Below are positions 8,388-16,628 of a stretch of DNA of 44,928 bases, piece after piece; the stretch's first letter is position 1, and each line of letters begins with the position of its first letter. Source of the DNA: Ruminococcus sp. YE282 (GTDB taxonomy: Bacteria > Bacillota > Clostridia > Oscillospirales > Acutalibacteraceae); assembly GCA_900101355.1 (NCBI GenBank), contig FMUV01000018.1:1-44928 (forward strand). Reading direction: 5' to 3'. A program made the translations under genes and the position numbers. The notes under the pieces are model-generated. The model was not told where the DNA came from, did no database searches, and saw only the letters and a program-made list of their open reading frames with translations.

Positions 8388-8416
8388 ATTATACACAACA
8401 AAGTGGGTTTTGTCAA
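8388..8416 (-). promoter_or_regulatory. Promoter of tRNA-Leu
   Basis: On the minus strand TTGACA (8411-8416) and TATAAT (8388-8393), both perfect consensus, are separated by 17 bp and lie about 30 bp upstream of the mature tRNA 5' end. Confidence 0.85.
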
Positions 8417-8558
8417 CAGTATAGAGCAGCAAAACTTATTAATGCCTTACATAAAAACAAATAATTACAAAACTGCCAACATTAATTAGGTTATAAAATG
8501 AAATTTGCAGAACAACATTTTTAATCTTAAAACACACAATTAAATGATAATAATATAA

Positions 8559-9350
8559 CTATCTTAAAAGTTTAACAACATTAACCCTATATTTCTTAGT
8601 CTGAGAGTCAATTGATTTGTTGTTTAAAAGCAATACATCTACTAAGAGAATAATAATTGAATCCAACAACGGTATGACCACTGAAATTATCGTCTTGTGT
8701 TGAATACTTCCAAGATTAATACCGTCTAATGAATAATGAGTCACGTTTTGATTTGCCATCAGGTTAAGCAAATATGCAGAAAAGCTGTTCACGTCCGCCG
8801 GATTGAACAGTCCAAGCAAAAATAAATTTCCTATATTAAACAGTATAAAAAAGCCATAGAAAATTAAAACCGCCTGAACCACTTTTCGAGTTAATATAGA
8901 TATTGCCATTGACAATAATATAATATAAACGATTGACAAATCAACAATAATAATCATTTCTGCTAAAAACATTACATTTGAATTATTGTACAAAATATTA
9001 GCTGCTATCAAAAGTGTATCTATAACAGGCAATGTTAATAAAACAAGTAATATGAATTTACTAACATAAAAATCTATCATATTATATCCCTGCTGAATAT
9101 AAAAATTATTTACCCCTCTTTCATAATCTTTTGTAAATGTCTGAATAAACACAAATCCTAAAATCAAATATGTAAACTGTGTATATGCTTTATAAATACT
9201 TATCATACTTGCCATTGGTGAATTGTTGCTGTAACAAACATAATCGAGCACCATGCCCAATATGCCGATTGCTAAAATCAGTGCTATCGTCATAGCAACA
9301 ACCCCGGAACGAATCAATCTGACAAATTCAAAACGAAGAAGCCTTTGCAT
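8559..9350 (-). CDS. ABC-2 type permease downstream of the agr locus
   Basis: A 263-residue membrane protein with about six hydrophobic segments; it starts with a short cytosolic helix (MQRLLRFEFVRLIRSG) before the first membrane span, as in lantibiotic-immunity and ABC-2 permeases. Its ATG overlaps the last base of the upstream ATPase stop region, so the two form a coupled exporter. Sequence is very AT-rich and isoleucine-rich like the agr genes. The substrate is unknown. Location after agrD and an XRE gene suggests either peptide export, immunity to a peptide, or an Agr-regulated output. Confidence 0.8.
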   Translation of the reverse strand: MQRLLRFEFVRLIRSGVVAMTIALILAIGILGMVLDYVCYSNNSPMASMISIYKAYTQFTYLILGFVFIQTFTKDYERGVNNFYIQQGYNMIDFYVSKFILLVLLTLPVIDTLLIAANILYNNSNVMFLAEMIIIVDLSIVYIILLSMAISILTRKVVQAVLIFYGFFILFNIGNLFLLGLFNPADVNSFSAYLLNLMANQNVTHYSLDGINLGSIQHKTIISVVIPLLDSIIILLVDVLLLNNKSIDSQTKKYRVNVVKLLR

Positions 9351-10012
9351 TACACAACTCCTCCATTAATATAATTTGAAATATCATTTACATTGTAGTT
9401 ACCTATATATTTCTTAAACAAAGCTTTTTCTTTATTCATAATATATATCTTTCCGCCCAAAGCAAGGGCATCCTCAATATAATGTGTCGTATTAAAAATC
9501 ACTATATCATTTTGCTTTGCCAATAACCTTAATTTATCGGTAAGTACATTTCTGTTTTTGAAATCCAATCCGTTACTGGCTTCATCCAAAATCAGAATAT
9601 TCTTCTTTGTTGACAAAGCGCAAAAAATTTCCAATATTCGCCGTTCTCCGGTACTTAGGTTCCCGACTTCTTTATACTTTATTTCAGATATATAGTTATA
9701 TATTTCAGGAAATATCCGCTTAACGTATGAAATTTTACCGATGCCCATAAAACAAAAAATGTCTTTGATTAAAACTTCTTTTGGCACGCTGACATAATCC
9801 GAGACAACAACCGCGTTGTTTGTAATCGTACTGCTTATTATACCGCTTGCGGGTTTTACCCTACCCATCAGCATTTTGTAAAAGGTAGATTTGCCGCAGC
9901 CGGTTTCACCGATAATATTAATTATATCGCCGTAATTAAAATCAATATTTACATCTTTGTATACAACATTTTCTTCGCCAAGCAGAGCCAAATCAAATTT
10001 TAAATTATACAT
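9350..10012 (-). CDS. ABC transporter ATP-binding protein downstream of the agr locus
   Basis: A 220-residue compact ATPase with only the nucleotide-binding domain. Walker A is GETGCGKST (residues 35-43), the signature is LSTGERRIL, Walker B is ILILDEASNGLD, and the switch histidine lies in NTTHYIEDAL. The middle is divergent, with no good Q-loop context visible. The gene follows the XRE regulator by about 190 bp, an interval that contains a long inverted repeat. An AAGGTGG Shine-Dalgarno lies about 10 bp before the ATG. It probably powers the permease encoded directly after it. Confidence 0.87.
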   Translation of the reverse strand: MYNLKFDLALLGEENVVYKDVNIDFNYGDIINIIGETGCGKSTFYKMLMGRVKPASGIISSTITNNAVVVSDYVSVPKEVLIKDIFCFMGIGKISYVKRIFPEIYNYISEIKYKEVGNLSTGERRILEIFCALSTKKNILILDEASNGLDFKNRNVLTDKLRLLAKQNDIVIFNTTHYIEDALALGGKIYIMNKEKALFKKYIGNYNVNDISNYINGGVV

Positions 10013-10085
10013 TTAGCTCTAACCACCTTAAAATGTAAAATCAATAAAACAATCCACAATTGTATGTAAAAAATATATGATAAAA

Positions 10086-10163
10086 GCACGGCACAGCGGC
10101 AATAATAATTTAAGGCAAATTGAGGTTTAGGATTTGATACAAAATTTCAATGCTGTGCCGCGC
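10086..10163 (-). terminator. Long inverted repeat between XRE gene and ABC pair
   Basis: Arms of 12 bp (gcacggcacagc and gctgtgccgcgc, 11 of 12 paired) are separated by 54 bp. On the minus strand the distal arm is followed by TTTT. It could be a partial terminator that lowers ABC expression relative to the regulator, or a protein-binding site. Confidence 0.45.
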
Positions 10164-10205
10164 TGTTACCCTCAAATTTAAGGGGGCAAGAATTAACGTA
10201 CTGCG

Positions 10206-10568
10206 TTAATTTCTTGCAGATATATGTTTAATAAAATTTATCCATTCATATTCGGATATATTTTTTTCTTTTGCAGCTCTGAGAGCTTTATTTACAACCT
10301 CGTGTTCGCTTATGTATGTTGCAATATCGCCTGCTACCGTAGGATATGACTTGGATTTTGCTGCCAAATCCATCATTTCAGCTTCTTCCTCACTGTTGAG
10401 CGACAAGGCTTTTGAAAGCTTTGTCAATATGTTATACTTTGGTGCTGAACGTGAGCCGTTTTCAATTCCGCTTACATATGACGGAGACACCTCAATTAGT
10501 TGAGATAATCTGCGAATTGTAAGACCTTTTCTTTTCCTTTTTTCAAAAATATAGCTTCCAAATGTCAT
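10206..10568 (-). CDS. XRE-family (Cro/CI-like) DNA-binding regulator
   Basis: A 120-residue protein. Residues 5-58 form a helix-turn-helix of the XRE type (KRKGLTIRRLSQLIEVSPSY, then VSGIENGSRSAPKYNILTKL). The C-terminal half is helical and charged with no recognised ligand domain. It sits between agrD and the ABC transporter genes on the same strand, so it probably controls the transporter pair or feeds back on the locus. No operator could be assigned. It could also be a remnant of a mobile element, but no recombinase is adjacent. Confidence 0.85.
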   Translation of the reverse strand: MTFGSYIFEKRKRKGLTIRRLSQLIEVSPSYVSGIENGSRSAPKYNILTKLSKALSLNSEEEAEMMDLAAKSKSYPTVAGDIATYISEHEVVNKALRAAKEKNISEYEWINFIKHISARN

Positions 10569-10653
10569 AATTCTTTAACCCGTTTCAAAATTAGCAAACG
10601 CTTTTGCTGATTGCCATAACTGATAAATACCCGCCTGATTACGCAAAGCAGCA

Positions 10654-10692
10654 GCAACAGCAATTTGTGATGCTTTGCTGAATTGCTGTTGC
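10654..10692 (-). repeat. Perfect 12-bp inverted repeat between agrD and the XRE gene
   Basis: gcaacagcaatt (10654-10665) and aattgctgttgc (10681-10692) pair perfectly around a 15-nt loop. It begins 14 bp after the agrD stop. There is no T-run, so it is more likely an mRNA-stabilising or processing hairpin than a terminator. Confidence 0.6.
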
Positions 10693-10705
10693 CGCCTTCC
10701 GCAAC

Positions 10706-10849
10706 TTATTTCCTTGCTTTCTGAATCAGCTCAGAAATGTTCTTTGGTTCCTTTGGCTGATAATTAAATACCTGCGAAGCTGCATTAGCTGACTTCTCTG
10801 CATTTCTTAAACTTCTTTCCGCCAAAAGCTCAAGCATTTTTCTTTTCAT
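10706..10849 (-). CDS. agrD: AgrD-like autoinducer peptide precursor (serine variant)
   Basis: A 47-residue gene directly downstream of agrB, starting at ATG 10849 with a GGAGG Shine-Dalgarno 8 bp upstream. It shows the three AgrD parts: an amphipathic basic N-terminal helix (MKRKMLELLAERSLRNAEKS), a short core (ANAASQVFNY), and a charged C-terminal recognition tail starting QPKEPKNISELI. The proline-rich acidic boundary after the core matches clostridial AgrD precursors. There is no cysteine anywhere. The core serine (Ser25) would have to close a lactone ring, as in Enterococcus FsrD or the Staphylococcus intermedius signal. AgrB would cut after about Asn29 or Tyr30. Assignment rests on position, size and layout. 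Confidence 0.75.
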   Translation of the reverse strand: MKRKMLELLAERSLRNAEKSANAASQVFNYQPKEPKNISELIQKARK

Positions 10850-10904
10850 TGTTCTTTCCTCCAAGTTTTAAAATATATTTTAAAGAGCATTGCACAATTA
10901 TAAA

Positions 10905-11489
10905 TTAACTATGTAACGTCTCTTTAATTCTACCCATTATCATATGAACACAAATAACAAAAATAGTAATTGTTATTGTCGTACTTATGATATATAAATC
11001 TGAAAAATACTTATTTATAATTCCGCATATTATAAATAAAATATTCATAAAAGCAAGGCTGTAAAGTTTAAATTTTCGACGGTCTTTTAATTCAATCGGT
11101 TTGTTTTTGTTTTGAAGCGGCGCAAAAATCAAAAGAACATCAAGACAAAATACATAACACAAAAATTCAACCGCAACCGGAATGTCCTGAATGAATGATA
11201 TTGCCAAAACAGTGCACAAAGTAGTTATAAAAAATATTGTATTGCACATTAAATGTGTGTCTGCATGATAGCCGCCGCAAAACTTCCTGAATGTGATAAA
11301 AATCACAAAATAACACAATGTTTCAATATATTTTTTTGTAACCAGTGCAACCAACAGCGCAAGCAACGTACCAATAATATTTGATATCATTGTTTGAAAT
11401 CCGAAACAATAAAGTTCTTTAAATTCACTGTTTATTATTTTTTTTTGCAACAAAAAAGTGGTTAGTTTGTTACTCAGATAAAGAATCAT
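10905..11489 (-). CDS. agrB: AgrB, autoinducer-peptide processing membrane endopeptidase
   Basis: A 194-residue integral membrane cysteine protease that removes the AgrD tail and catalyses ring closure. The start is ATG 11489 (MILYLSNKLT), preceded by AAGGTGA at 5 bp spacing; an upstream in-frame ATG would add 14 residues without a ribosome site. The catalytic motif FRKFCGGYHADTHLMC carries His75 and Cys82, the same seven-residue spacing as His77/Cys84 of S. aureus AgrB. About five to six membrane segments follow or surround it. It lies 110 bp after agrC with its own probable promoter and 56 bp before agrD. Confidence 0.93.
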   Translation of the reverse strand: MILYLSNKLTTFLLQKKIINSEFKELYCFGFQTMISNIIGTLLALLVALVTKKYIETLCYFVIFITFRKFCGGYHADTHLMCNTIFFITTLCTVLAISFIQDIPVAVEFLCYVFCLDVLLIFAPLQNKNKPIELKDRRKFKLYSLAFMNILFIICGIINKYFSDLYIISTTITITIFVICVHMIMGRIKETLHS

Positions 11490-11569
11490 AATGTCACCTT
11501 GAAAGTAATATTTCATCTTTTCTAAGTACAATCTAAACCACTTTTGTCGATTTTATATTCTTTTTTAGA

Positions 11570-11594
11570 ATTATCTTCCCAAACGGTCAATTTG
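11570..11594 (-). promoter_or_regulatory. Candidate AgrA-controlled promoter of agrBD
   Basis: On the minus strand CAAATTGACC (11585-11594) is followed after 9 bp by GATAAT (11570-11575). The identical 10-mer at identical spacing precedes TATAAT upstream of agrA. A related half-site (AAATCTACCG) lies 20 bp further upstream, giving a tandem direct repeat with the period expected for LytTR-domain activators. The agrB start is about 80 bp downstream. Confidence 0.55.
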
Positions 11595-11598
11595 CTTC

Positions 11599-12927
11599 CT
11601 ATTCGGTAGATTTTTGGAGCATAATTTCGCAAATGAACTCATTTTCGACTTCATAGTACTCCAAAAATCCGTTATTTTTTTCAACCATCTCCTTAACTCT
11701 TTTTGTTCCGATTCCGTGTAAATCTTTATTTTCTTTACTTGTAACCAAATTTCGGTTATTTTTTAATACCGACTCTTCAATATGGTTACCGACTTTTACA
11801 AAGAGATAATCATTTACATTTTTTATCAAAAGCTCAATATACGGTTCTTTTACATTTTCCTCCGCTTCAATAGCATTATCCAACAGATTGAAAAGGATTA
11901 CACTCAAATCAATTGTATTATACAGATTCAAATTAGCAACTATGCTGCATTTTACATTTATGTTTTTCTTCTCACACAAGGCAAATTTATTATTTATAAC
12001 AGCACTTATTGCCGAGTTATCAATATTTACATAGTTTTTTGTTTTTTCTACCACATTTGCCAGTCCTTGGCTCATATAGTCCCTTGCTTCGTCATATTTA
12101 TTTTCATCAAGGAGAGTTATTGAACACTCGACAAAATTTTTGTAATCATGTTTGAGCTTGCGCATATTATTATACTGGTCTTTCATCAAATCAATCTCTT
12201 CGAGTTCCTGTTCAGCAACAAAGCGATGAACCTTTAGATTATATAACTCCTGGTTTTTAACAGAAATTCTGTTCATCAATGTAACCGTCAAAATATTAAC
12301 CACAATTGTTGAGGCAAATAAAGATATTATACAAATAAAAGAAACAGCATCGACCTTAATTATTTGCATAAAATGTAGTGCTGCAATTCCGATTATAACT
12401 GTACACAATAACACAGAAGCGATAAATATCCATTCAGAGGCACGGAAATTGCTTTCCTTTCTTCTGAATATTTTTATCAACAGCATTACGCCATAAAGCA
12501 AAATAAGTTTTGTAAATACAAGGCTTGATAGCCTCTGCATATTTTGGGCAAACAGCAAATCTCTAAAATTAAGGTAAAATACAAACCTAAGCATTGAAAA
12601 TGAAATTAATGATGCAAGTATAATTATAACTTCAATCAAAAAGGATACGAATATTTTTGTTGGTGCCTTTCCTCTTAGGAAAAATAACGAATATAATATA
12701 TTCAACGCAAGATAAACGAACTCTGCAATATACACATTTACAAAGCTTGAGTAACTCATAGTAAATATGTCATTAATTGTTACCAACAATGTATGTATAA
12801 TAATTATTGAAGCAAATGCGATATTTGAAACTACTCTTCCGTATTTGTCTCCAAAAATTCTTCTTAAACAATATTCCTGCAAAAAAACTTCAATTATTGT
12901 TGCACAAAGCTCTATTACACTCCACAT
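11599..12927 (-). CDS. agrC: AgrC-like sensor histidine kinase (GHKL ATPase)
   Basis: A 442-residue membrane receptor kinase. Residues 1-215 contain about six hydrophobic segments, the peptide-sensing domain; a coiled coil (residues 220-255) leads to the H-box LKHDYKNF with phospho-acceptor His260. The ATP-binding domain has N-box LLDNAIEA (Asn351) and the G-motif HGIGTKRV (404-411), placing it in the GHKL family of AgrC/FsrC-type kinases. The gene starts 1 bp after the agrA stop, so it is co-translated with the response regulator. The cognate signal should be the product of agrD. Confidence 0.9.
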   Translation of the reverse strand: MWSVIELCATIIEVFLQEYCLRRIFGDKYGRVVSNIAFASIIIIHTLLVTINDIFTMSYSSFVNVYIAEFVYLALNILYSLFFLRGKAPTKIFVSFLIEVIIILASLISFSMLRFVFYLNFRDLLFAQNMQRLSSLVFTKLILLYGVMLLIKIFRRKESNFRASEWIFIASVLLCTVIIGIAALHFMQIIKVDAVSFICIISLFASTIVVNILTVTLMNRISVKNQELYNLKVHRFVAEQELEEIDLMKDQYNNMRKLKHDYKNFVECSITLLDENKYDEARDYMSQGLANVVEKTKNYVNIDNSAISAVINNKFALCEKKNINVKCSIVANLNLYNTIDLSVILFNLLDNAIEAEENVKEPYIELLIKNVNDYLFVKVGNHIEESVLKNNRNLVTSKENKDLHGIGTKRVKEMVEKNNGFLEYYEVENEFICEIMLQKSTE

Positions 12928-12928
12928 A

Positions 12929-13630
12929 TTAGCCCCTGCTGTAATTCATAAAATTCTCTTTGACGCACTGCAATCGTCGGCGGCTCACGGGTATCTTATT
13001 ACCGTCATCCAAAACAACCGCATCACTTTCTATTGAATATATATGCTTACAATTAACGATGTAGCTGCTGTGAGTTCTTACAAAGCCCATGAAATCTACC
13101 TGCAATTCTAACTCTGATAATGATGATAAAAGCCTCACCTTATCATTTTTAAGGCACATATAAACATTGTGTCCAACACTTGTAAATGCGTAAATATCTG
13201 CAACTCGGTATTTTTGAAAGCCTTCGGTGGTCTTTAACGGCAATAAATAATTATCGCACATACAAAATTCAACGGCAGATTTTATTGCTTCATTAATCTC
13301 ATCAATATGGTCCTTTCTTATAAATCTAAACGGTGAAACCTGAAAAGATTCATAAACATAATTTTCAAGATTGGTAACAAACATCAAAAGTGATTTGTCA
13401 CCGTTTATTCTAAGCTGTTTTGCCACTTCCATGCCGCTTTCGCCCGGCATTTCAATGTCAAGAAAAATGATGTCAAAATTACACTCAGAATGTTGTTTTA
13501 TAAAATCCGCACCGTTATTAAACATACAAATATTATATTGATATTGGTTTTCTCTGAAAAAATCTTTTAAAAGTTTGTAAATTCTGTCGCACATTATTTT
13601 TTCATCATCAACAACAGCAATGTTAAGCAT
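12929..13630 (-). CDS. agrA: AgrA-like LytTR response regulator
   Basis: A 233-residue transcription factor. The receiver domain (1-120) has the acidic pair DDE (8-10), phospho-acceptor Asp58 in IIFLDIEMPG, and a conserved lysine-type switch region near RFIRKDHID. Residues about 130-230 form a LytTR DNA-binding domain (VRTHSSYIVNCKHIYSIE). It is the first gene of the locus, unlike staphylococcal agrBDCA where the regulator is last. A promoter with direct repeats lies directly upstream, so autoregulation is likely. Confidence 0.93.
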   Translation of the reverse strand: MLNIAVVDDEKIMCDRIYKLLKDFFRENQYQYNICMFNNGADFIKQHSECNFDIIFLDIEMPGESGMEVAKQLRINGDKSLLMFVTNLENYVYESFQVSPFRFIRKDHIDEINEAIKSAVEFCMCDNYLLPLKTTEGFQKYRVADIYAFTSVGHNVYMCLKNDKVRLLSSLSELELQVDFMGFVRTHSSYIVNCKHIYSIESDAVVLDDGNKIPVSRRRLQCVKENFMNYSRG

Positions 13631-13650
13631 AATCCATCACCTCTGGATAA

Positions 13651-13690
13651 ATTATAACACACTCAGGTCAATTTGTACATAACTTGTGCA
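13651..13690 (-). promoter_or_regulatory. agrA promoter with direct repeats
   Basis: On the minus strand TATAAT (13651-13656) is preceded at 9 bp by CAAATTGACC (13666-13675), with no good -35 box at 17 bp, as expected for an activator-dependent promoter. Just upstream, TGCACAAGTT (13681-13690) and TGTACAAATT (13670-13679) form a direct repeat with an 11-bp period. Confidence 0.55.
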
Positions 13691-13886
13691 CAAATATCAT
13701 AAAAAACGACACTAAATAAAGATATACACATTAATATATTACATTTAGAAAAATACATAAATTCACTAAATATTGGCTCACAATTGTAAAATTTGTGCAC
13801 TTTTGTTATCGTTGTGTGTAATTTAATTCGTTAATAATAACACTTTTATTTAGCCGATGCAGCGAAATATTATAAGCTTCTAAAAA
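13691..13886. other. AT-rich intergenic region upstream of agrA
   Basis: Part of a 305-bp gap between agrA and the amylase gene. It holds a second copy of the box TTTGTGCAC (13792-13800) and no open frame with a ribosome site. The amylase terminator closes it on the right. Confidence 0.5.
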
Positions 13887-13919
13887 TTGAGCGGCATAGA
13901 TTTGCACTATGCCGCTCAA
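13887..13919 (-). terminator. Terminator of the dockerin amylase gene
   Basis: A perfect 13-bp stem (ttgagcggcatag/ctatgccgctcaa) with a 7-nt loop, followed on the minus strand by TTTTT. It lies 17 bp after the amylase stop and separates it from the agr locus. Confidence 0.88.
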
Positions 13920-13935
13920 GTTAAATTAAATTCAA

Positions 13936-16341
13936 TTAATCGATAATAACCGATTCACCTACTCTTCCGGTCTGGGCATAGCCTCCCGAAAGATACTTCT
14001 GAATCAAAGTTGCGTCTTCAACTGTAACTTTTCCGTCGCCGTTTACATCTGAAATTGCAGTAGCAACGCCGTCAAGTGCAACCATATCAAGGCTTGCCTT
14101 TTGAATAAGTGTAGCGTCTTCAATTGTTACAACGCCGTCCAAATTTGCATCACCGTAAATGTATGATTTACCTGATGTTGACGGAACGTCAGAACCCTTT
14201 GTTACATCAGTTGCTTCAACTTCTTCTTTTGCAGGGGTAAGGTCAGTATCAGTCCAAGACTTTGAAGTGTTCAAAGCAAAAATCTTTGAACTCTTGTTGA
14301 TTCTGAGTTTTGTTGACGAACCATCACCCGGATACTGCTGATTTGAACCCGAACCATTGATAATTACAGTTGCATAATCGGATTTTGAAAGGTCAAAGTT
14401 TGAACTCGTTACTTCACCTGTTTCATTATCCTTTTCAAGGCAGGTTGTCGGAACTTCAATGTAGTAATATCCTGAAGCGGCATCATACTGCATTGGCTGA
14501 CCCGGCCAGCCGTTGTTTGTATAGGTCTTTTCAGAAGAAGTTTCCTCATCATAGATATATACATTATACGGTGCCTTCCAAGAAGCTCTCTTTTCGGTAT
14601 TAAAGAATATATAAACGCCCGAACCGTTATCTTCCTGCTTTACATACTTGTATGATGTAGTTGTAGTCTGATTATTGCTGTCAGTTGCAGTAAGAGTAAG
14701 GTTAATTGTGTCGCCGTAGTTGTAATCAGAACCGATGCGGATTGTTGTTTTGCCTGTATATGTTACAGGAGTTGAATTATCAAGGCAATATGTACCTGAA
14801 ACAGCGTTTTCAAGGTCAAGAGTAGTTGTCATTGTTTCGCCCTTGAATGTTCCGCTCTCGGCAGAACAGGTATTTCTCGGAGTTGTTTTTCCGTCATATA
14901 CAACTGCAACGCCTGTTGAGCCGATAGAACCTGTAAGAGTACCGTTACTTACAGTAAACTTGTTGCCAGAAACTGTATCGGTATATGTACCGTCAGCTAT
15001 TCCTGTGCCGGAAATGCTTACATCTGCATTTGTTCCGCTTGTATTTGAAAGAACAATTCCGCTTGTTCCTCTTTCAACATATGCAACGCTTCCCGAGTAT
15101 CCGAGATTTTCTGATTGACCTACAAAGAGGTTGTGGAATTTATTTATCTCAGAAACGGCTGTGCCCTTATATGTAGTATCTGTTGCAGCTTCGCCCATAA
15201 GAGCATTGCCGGGACGTGCAAAGTAAAGAGAAGTTGCGTCTTTTCTTGCCGCAACAATTGCCCATGCCTTTACAATATTTTCAGCAGAAACACCTGCTGT
15301 ATTTGAAAGTCCTGCTGAACCTGAGGTGCCCTCATATGTGTCGTGTGATTCAGCCCAAATAACAACATCAGAAGCGTCAGCACCAGACTTATAGCGTGCG
15401 TTTGACGCTGTTGAAGCCTTGCCGTTAACAACAGCGTTCAAAACTGAGTCGCCTGTTCTGTTATCAGTAAAGTTAATATACTTTGCATACGAATCATAGC
15501 TTCTGCCCGAACCGCAGGTATTGAGTATTTCACCGTAGATATAAAGGTCGTCACCGGTTTTTGCTTTGTAATACTCGCCTGCTTTTGAGCTGATTTCTTC
15601 CCAATAGTCAGATGCATATGCACCGTCATCAGTAGTTTCGATATGCTTAGCAGCGTCAAAACGGAATCCGTCAACGCCGCAGTCAATACATTCCTTAAGC
15701 AATGATACAACTGCATCTTGAACATTCTGGTTACCTGTATTAAGGTCGGGACAGTTTGAAAGATGTCCCTGAACAATACTCTTTATGCTGGAATCGCTTG
15801 CTGTAATCTTATTTTTGCGGAAATAATCGCTCTTATTATCGTAAAAATCAGGTTGATATGTCTTAACCTGGGGACTCAACGAGTTAGGGTCAGATTCATT
15901 TTCATTGCCCATATGGTTAGAAACGATATCGCAAATAATTTTTATGCCGTACTTTTCTGCCTCGGTACAAAGGTCCTTAAGCTCATCTTTGGTACCAAGC
16001 CAAGACTGCTGAGCAATTGACATACTTACCGGCTGATAGAGTTTCCACCACTGACCTGGTACGTCGCCTGAAGTTGAATAATCCTTTGGCTGCTGTACAG
16101 GTGAAGTCTGTACGGTTGAATATCCTGCTGCTGCAATTGCAGGAAGATTTTCTTTGATTGAATTGTAAGACCAGTTAAATGCATGCAAGATTACTCCATC
16201 CTGAACATTGGACTGAAGCGCAGCGTCAAAAACACTGCTATCTTTAATCTCAGTAGCATTTGCCGAAAACGCAAATGCAGCGGACGAAGAAAGTAAAGCT
16301 GCCGTGATAACGAGGCTTGCAACTTTTTTGAACATTTTCAT
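13936..16341 (-). CDS. Secreted GH13 alpha-amylase with CBM26-like module and dockerin
   Basis: An 801-residue extracellular enzyme hydrolysing alpha-1,4-glucan. The start is ATG 16341 (MKMFKK), with AAAGGATG upstream; two earlier in-frame ATGs lack such a site. A signal peptide occupies residues 1-30. The GH13 barrel (about 45-400) carries region I (DIVSNH, 138-143), nucleophile Asp229 in FRFDAAKH, acid/base Glu271 in YGEIL, and Asp334 in ESHD. The HAFNWSYNSI start resembles subfamily 28 amylases of the Bacillus AmyE type. A CBM26-like module (about 575-695, with WPGQPM) follows, then a dockerin (728-788) with two calcium loops (DANLDGVVTIEDA and DVNGDGKVTVEDA). The dockerin places it in an amylosome. 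Confidence 0.93.
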   Translation of the reverse strand: MKMFKKVASLVITAALLSSSAAFAFSANATEIKDSSVFDAALQSNVQDGVILHAFNWSYNSIKENLPAIAAAGYSTVQTSPVQQPKDYSTSGDVPGQWWKLYQPVSMSIAQQSWLGTKDELKDLCTEAEKYGIKIICDIVSNHMGNENESDPNSLSPQVKTYQPDFYDNKSDYFRKNKITASDSSIKSIVQGHLSNCPDLNTGNQNVQDAVVSLLKECIDCGVDGFRFDAAKHIETTDDGAYASDYWEEISSKAGEYYKAKTGDDLYIYGEILNTCGSGRSYDSYAKYINFTDNRTGDSVLNAVVNGKASTASNARYKSGADASDVVIWAESHDTYEGTSGSAGLSNTAGVSAENIVKAWAIVAARKDATSLYFARPGNALMGEAATDTTYKGTAVSEINKFHNLFVGQSENLGYSGSVAYVERGTSGIVLSNTSGTNADVSISGTGIADGTYTDTVSGNKFTVSNGTLTGSIGSTGVAVVYDGKTTPRNTCSAESGTFKGETMTTTLDLENAVSGTYCLDNSTPVTYTGKTTIRIGSDYNYGDTINLTLTATDSNNQTTTTSYKYVKQEDNGSGVYIFFNTEKRASWKAPYNVYIYDEETSSEKTYTNNGWPGQPMQYDAASGYYYIEVPTTCLEKDNETGEVTSSNFDLSKSDYATVIINGSGSNQQYPGDGSSTKLRINKSSKIFALNTSKSWTDTDLTPAKEEVEATDVTKGSDVPSTSGKSYIYGDANLDGVVTIEDATLIQKASLDMVALDGVATAISDVNGDGKVTVEDATLIQKYLSGGYAQTGRVGESVIID

Positions 16342-16528
16342 CAAAAACATCCTTTCATTATAATGCAATTTAAATGCACTTTTATTATAGCAAAGCAGAT
16401 TTTAAAAGTATATGTTATATGCTACAAAAATCTTGAAAATTTTTTGTGCATAATTTTAATAACAAGGAAAATATTTACAATCGGGAGCATAATAATAAAT
16501 TTTACATTCCACTTTTTGTGTAAACCAA

Positions 16529-16557
16529 TTGACTTTTTTATTGTATTAGAATATAAT
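16529..16557 (+). promoter_or_regulatory. Promoter of the pot operon
   Basis: TTGACT (16529-16534) and TATAAT (16552-16557) are separated by 17 bp, giving a leader of about 65 bases before potA. The divergent amylase promoter lies within the same 287-bp gap, with a probable -10 (attata on plus) at 16384-16389. Confidence 0.75.
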
Positions 16558-16628
16558 TTTTATGACGTTTTACAATGAATTTTTACAGCTTAAATGCTTG
16601 TTATTTATTAACGAACAGGGGTGCATAA

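Noticed and set aside
14735..15118. Plus-strand open frame of 127 codons
   Set aside because: It is the antisense shadow of the GH13-dockerin gene.
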